64,000 bases of DNA, from the NCBI GenBank assembly GCA_947184155.2, contig CAMXCT020001679.1, positions 32,501 to 96,500 of the forward strand, read 5' to 3'. The translations under genes and the position numbers were made by a program. Below, piece after piece: positions 63,135-64,000 of the stretch. This DNA comes from Cladocopium goreaui (taxonomy: Eukaryota > Sar > Dinophyceae > Suessiales > Symbiodiniaceae). The notes beneath the pieces were generated by a model that made no database searches, had not been told where the DNA came from, and was given only the letters and a program-made list of their open reading frames with translations. Each line of letters starts with the position of its first letter. The first letter of the stretch is position 1.

Positions 63135-64000
63135 ATGGACGTACAGTTGGACTGCGAAAGAGCCAGTTCTTCTGATGCTCAACTGGAAGACTCGGAAGGG
63201 TCCAACCCTCGAAGCAGTGTGGCACCTTTTGAAGCCAGAGCCCAAAGCGACATGCTCTCCAGAATGCATCCTGTACTTTTTGATGCTTGGTTACGTTTGC
63301 AGAGATCCATGGTTTCATCACCTTCAAGAACGCCTTTGGTTGACATTTTGTCACCCTCTTGGATCAAGACTGACAAATGGCTTGTTCCAGTAACAGTTAT
63401 GCCGCAGGACGCTGATGGTGCTTTGAAAGCTGCTGGATTGGCTACGAAGATGGCAGCCGACCGACTGAGACACACTCAGCTGGTTAAAACTGATGATCAC
63501 GTGCACTGGGAAGCAATGAAGAAGTTCAAGGCGCTGCTCCTAGGTGATCCAGCCGCTACAAAGCTTGGACGTTACCTTGCAGCAGGTGTCAGCCTTTTGA
63601 CAGATGAGGCTGGCTGGTCTCAGTTTATCAACGATGCGTTTGCCGGGATAGAGGTGGCCACTCTTGCTAAAAGGGCCACCACCCTATGGAGGTTCCACAA
63701 CTGGAGCATTGACAATGGCTTGGGACCTGCGGTTTGCGCAACAGAGAGTGTCATTTACAGATACTTGCAATTTTTGAAGGAATGTGGATCCCCTGCAACA
63801 GGTTCGTCTTTCCTCCAAGCCTGGACTTTCCTGCATGACCACGTGGGTCTTTTGAGTCAGGGCTTGGACGTGTTGTCTTCAAGAGTGAGGGGAGCGGCAC
63901 AGGCCCTGTGTCTGCAAAAGAAGCCCCTCAAGCAGGCATACCCACTGACGGTGCTGATGATTGTAGCCTTGGAAAACATGACCAACCTTGCGCCCTATGA
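63135..64000 (+). CDS. YR3: N-terminal part of a third tyrosine recombinase, runs off the window
   Basis: ATG at 63135; the frame is open for 288 codons to the last base. The first 115 residues are variable. From about residue 145 a core-binding type helical domain follows (TKLGRYLAAGVSLLTDEAGW, KRATTLWRFHNWSIDNGLGP, YRYLQFLKECGSPATG). It ends QAYPLTVLMIVALENMTN, the position where YR1 has MYTVAMLISLELTI, just before the catalytic Arg. It matches the layout of YR1 before the catalytic domain, so the catalytic part should lie just beyond the window. Confidence 0.75.
   Translation, partial: MDVQLDCERASSSDAQLEDSEGSNPRSSVAPFEARAQSDMLSRMHPVLFDAWLRLQRSMVSSPSRTPLVDILSPSWIKTDKWLVPVTVMPQDADGALKAAGLATKMAADRLRHTQLVKTDDHVHWEAMKKFKALLLGDPAATKLGRYLAAGVSLLTDEAGWSQFINDAFAGIEVATLAKRATTLWRFHNWSIDNGLGPAVCATESVIYRYLQFLKECGSPATGSSFLQAWTFLHDHVGLLSQGLDVLSSRVRGAAQALCLQKKPLKQAYPLTVLMIVALENMTNLAPY

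Overview
The window reads as repeat-dense nuclear DNA of a dinoflagellate, most likely of the Symbiodiniaceae type. The reasons are: Ty1/copia elements primed by an initiator-Met-like tRNA and carrying a methyltransferase-like C-terminal domain; tyrosine-recombinase (YR) retroelements whose recombinase, gag-like, methyltransferase-like, RT and RNase H genes match types I know from dinoflagellates; a tRNA-derived SINE; and large satellites. I found no ordinary cellular gene that I can defend. Nearly every coding region belongs to a mobile element, and most are broken. The species call is inference; the element structures are read directly.

Layout. 1-1640: T-run and CAA/CAC repeats, a 30-bp-arm hairpin and an unassigned stretch. 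1637-14793: a complete copia element with TAAAA target duplications. Its 5' LTR is split by a composite TIR element, its gag-pol has two frameshifts and a stop plus a frame change near the RNase H end, and it carries an accessory ORF before the 3' LTR. 14799-28563: the most novel part. An unclassified unit holds a disrupted Pro/Ser/Thr-rich ORF, an ORF with a DxD (GT-A-like) motif, an ORF with an alpha/beta-hydrolase nucleophile elbow and a UPF1-like SF1 helicase ORF of 1451 codons. It is bordered by G-rich direct repeats, GGTACC-centred hairpins and long inverted repeats. Several copies of one short retroposon ('R') lie in and around it; one copy hosts a tRNA-SINE.

28590-43575: a decayed second copia element, split between RT and RNase H by a young 12.5-kb LTR element (30473-42969, TSD GGACG). 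That element encodes no RT or integrase but has its own ORFs, several tandem repeats, a 1.07-kb repeat array and a TTG microsatellite. 43560-44520: a minus-strand ORF remnant with a membrane segment.

45675-59500: two YR retroelements in the same orientation, with gene order YR, gag-like, methyltransferase-like, then (second element only) RT and RNase H. The first YR gene is split by a 2.4-kb TIR element containing a palindrome of about 1.6 kb. 59690-62445: satellites and an assembly gap. 63135-64000: the start of a third YR gene that runs off the window.

How the parts relate. The window records successive nesting: copia into the inverted-repeat arm, TIR element into the copia LTR, R into the helicase unit's first ORF, SINE into R, LTR element into copia 2, and TIR element into YR1. 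Four insertions have clear target duplications of 5-20 bp and a fifth has an 8-bp one, so their order can be read. Methyltransferase-like domains occur in both the copia and the YR elements, a recurring theme of retroelements in this lineage.
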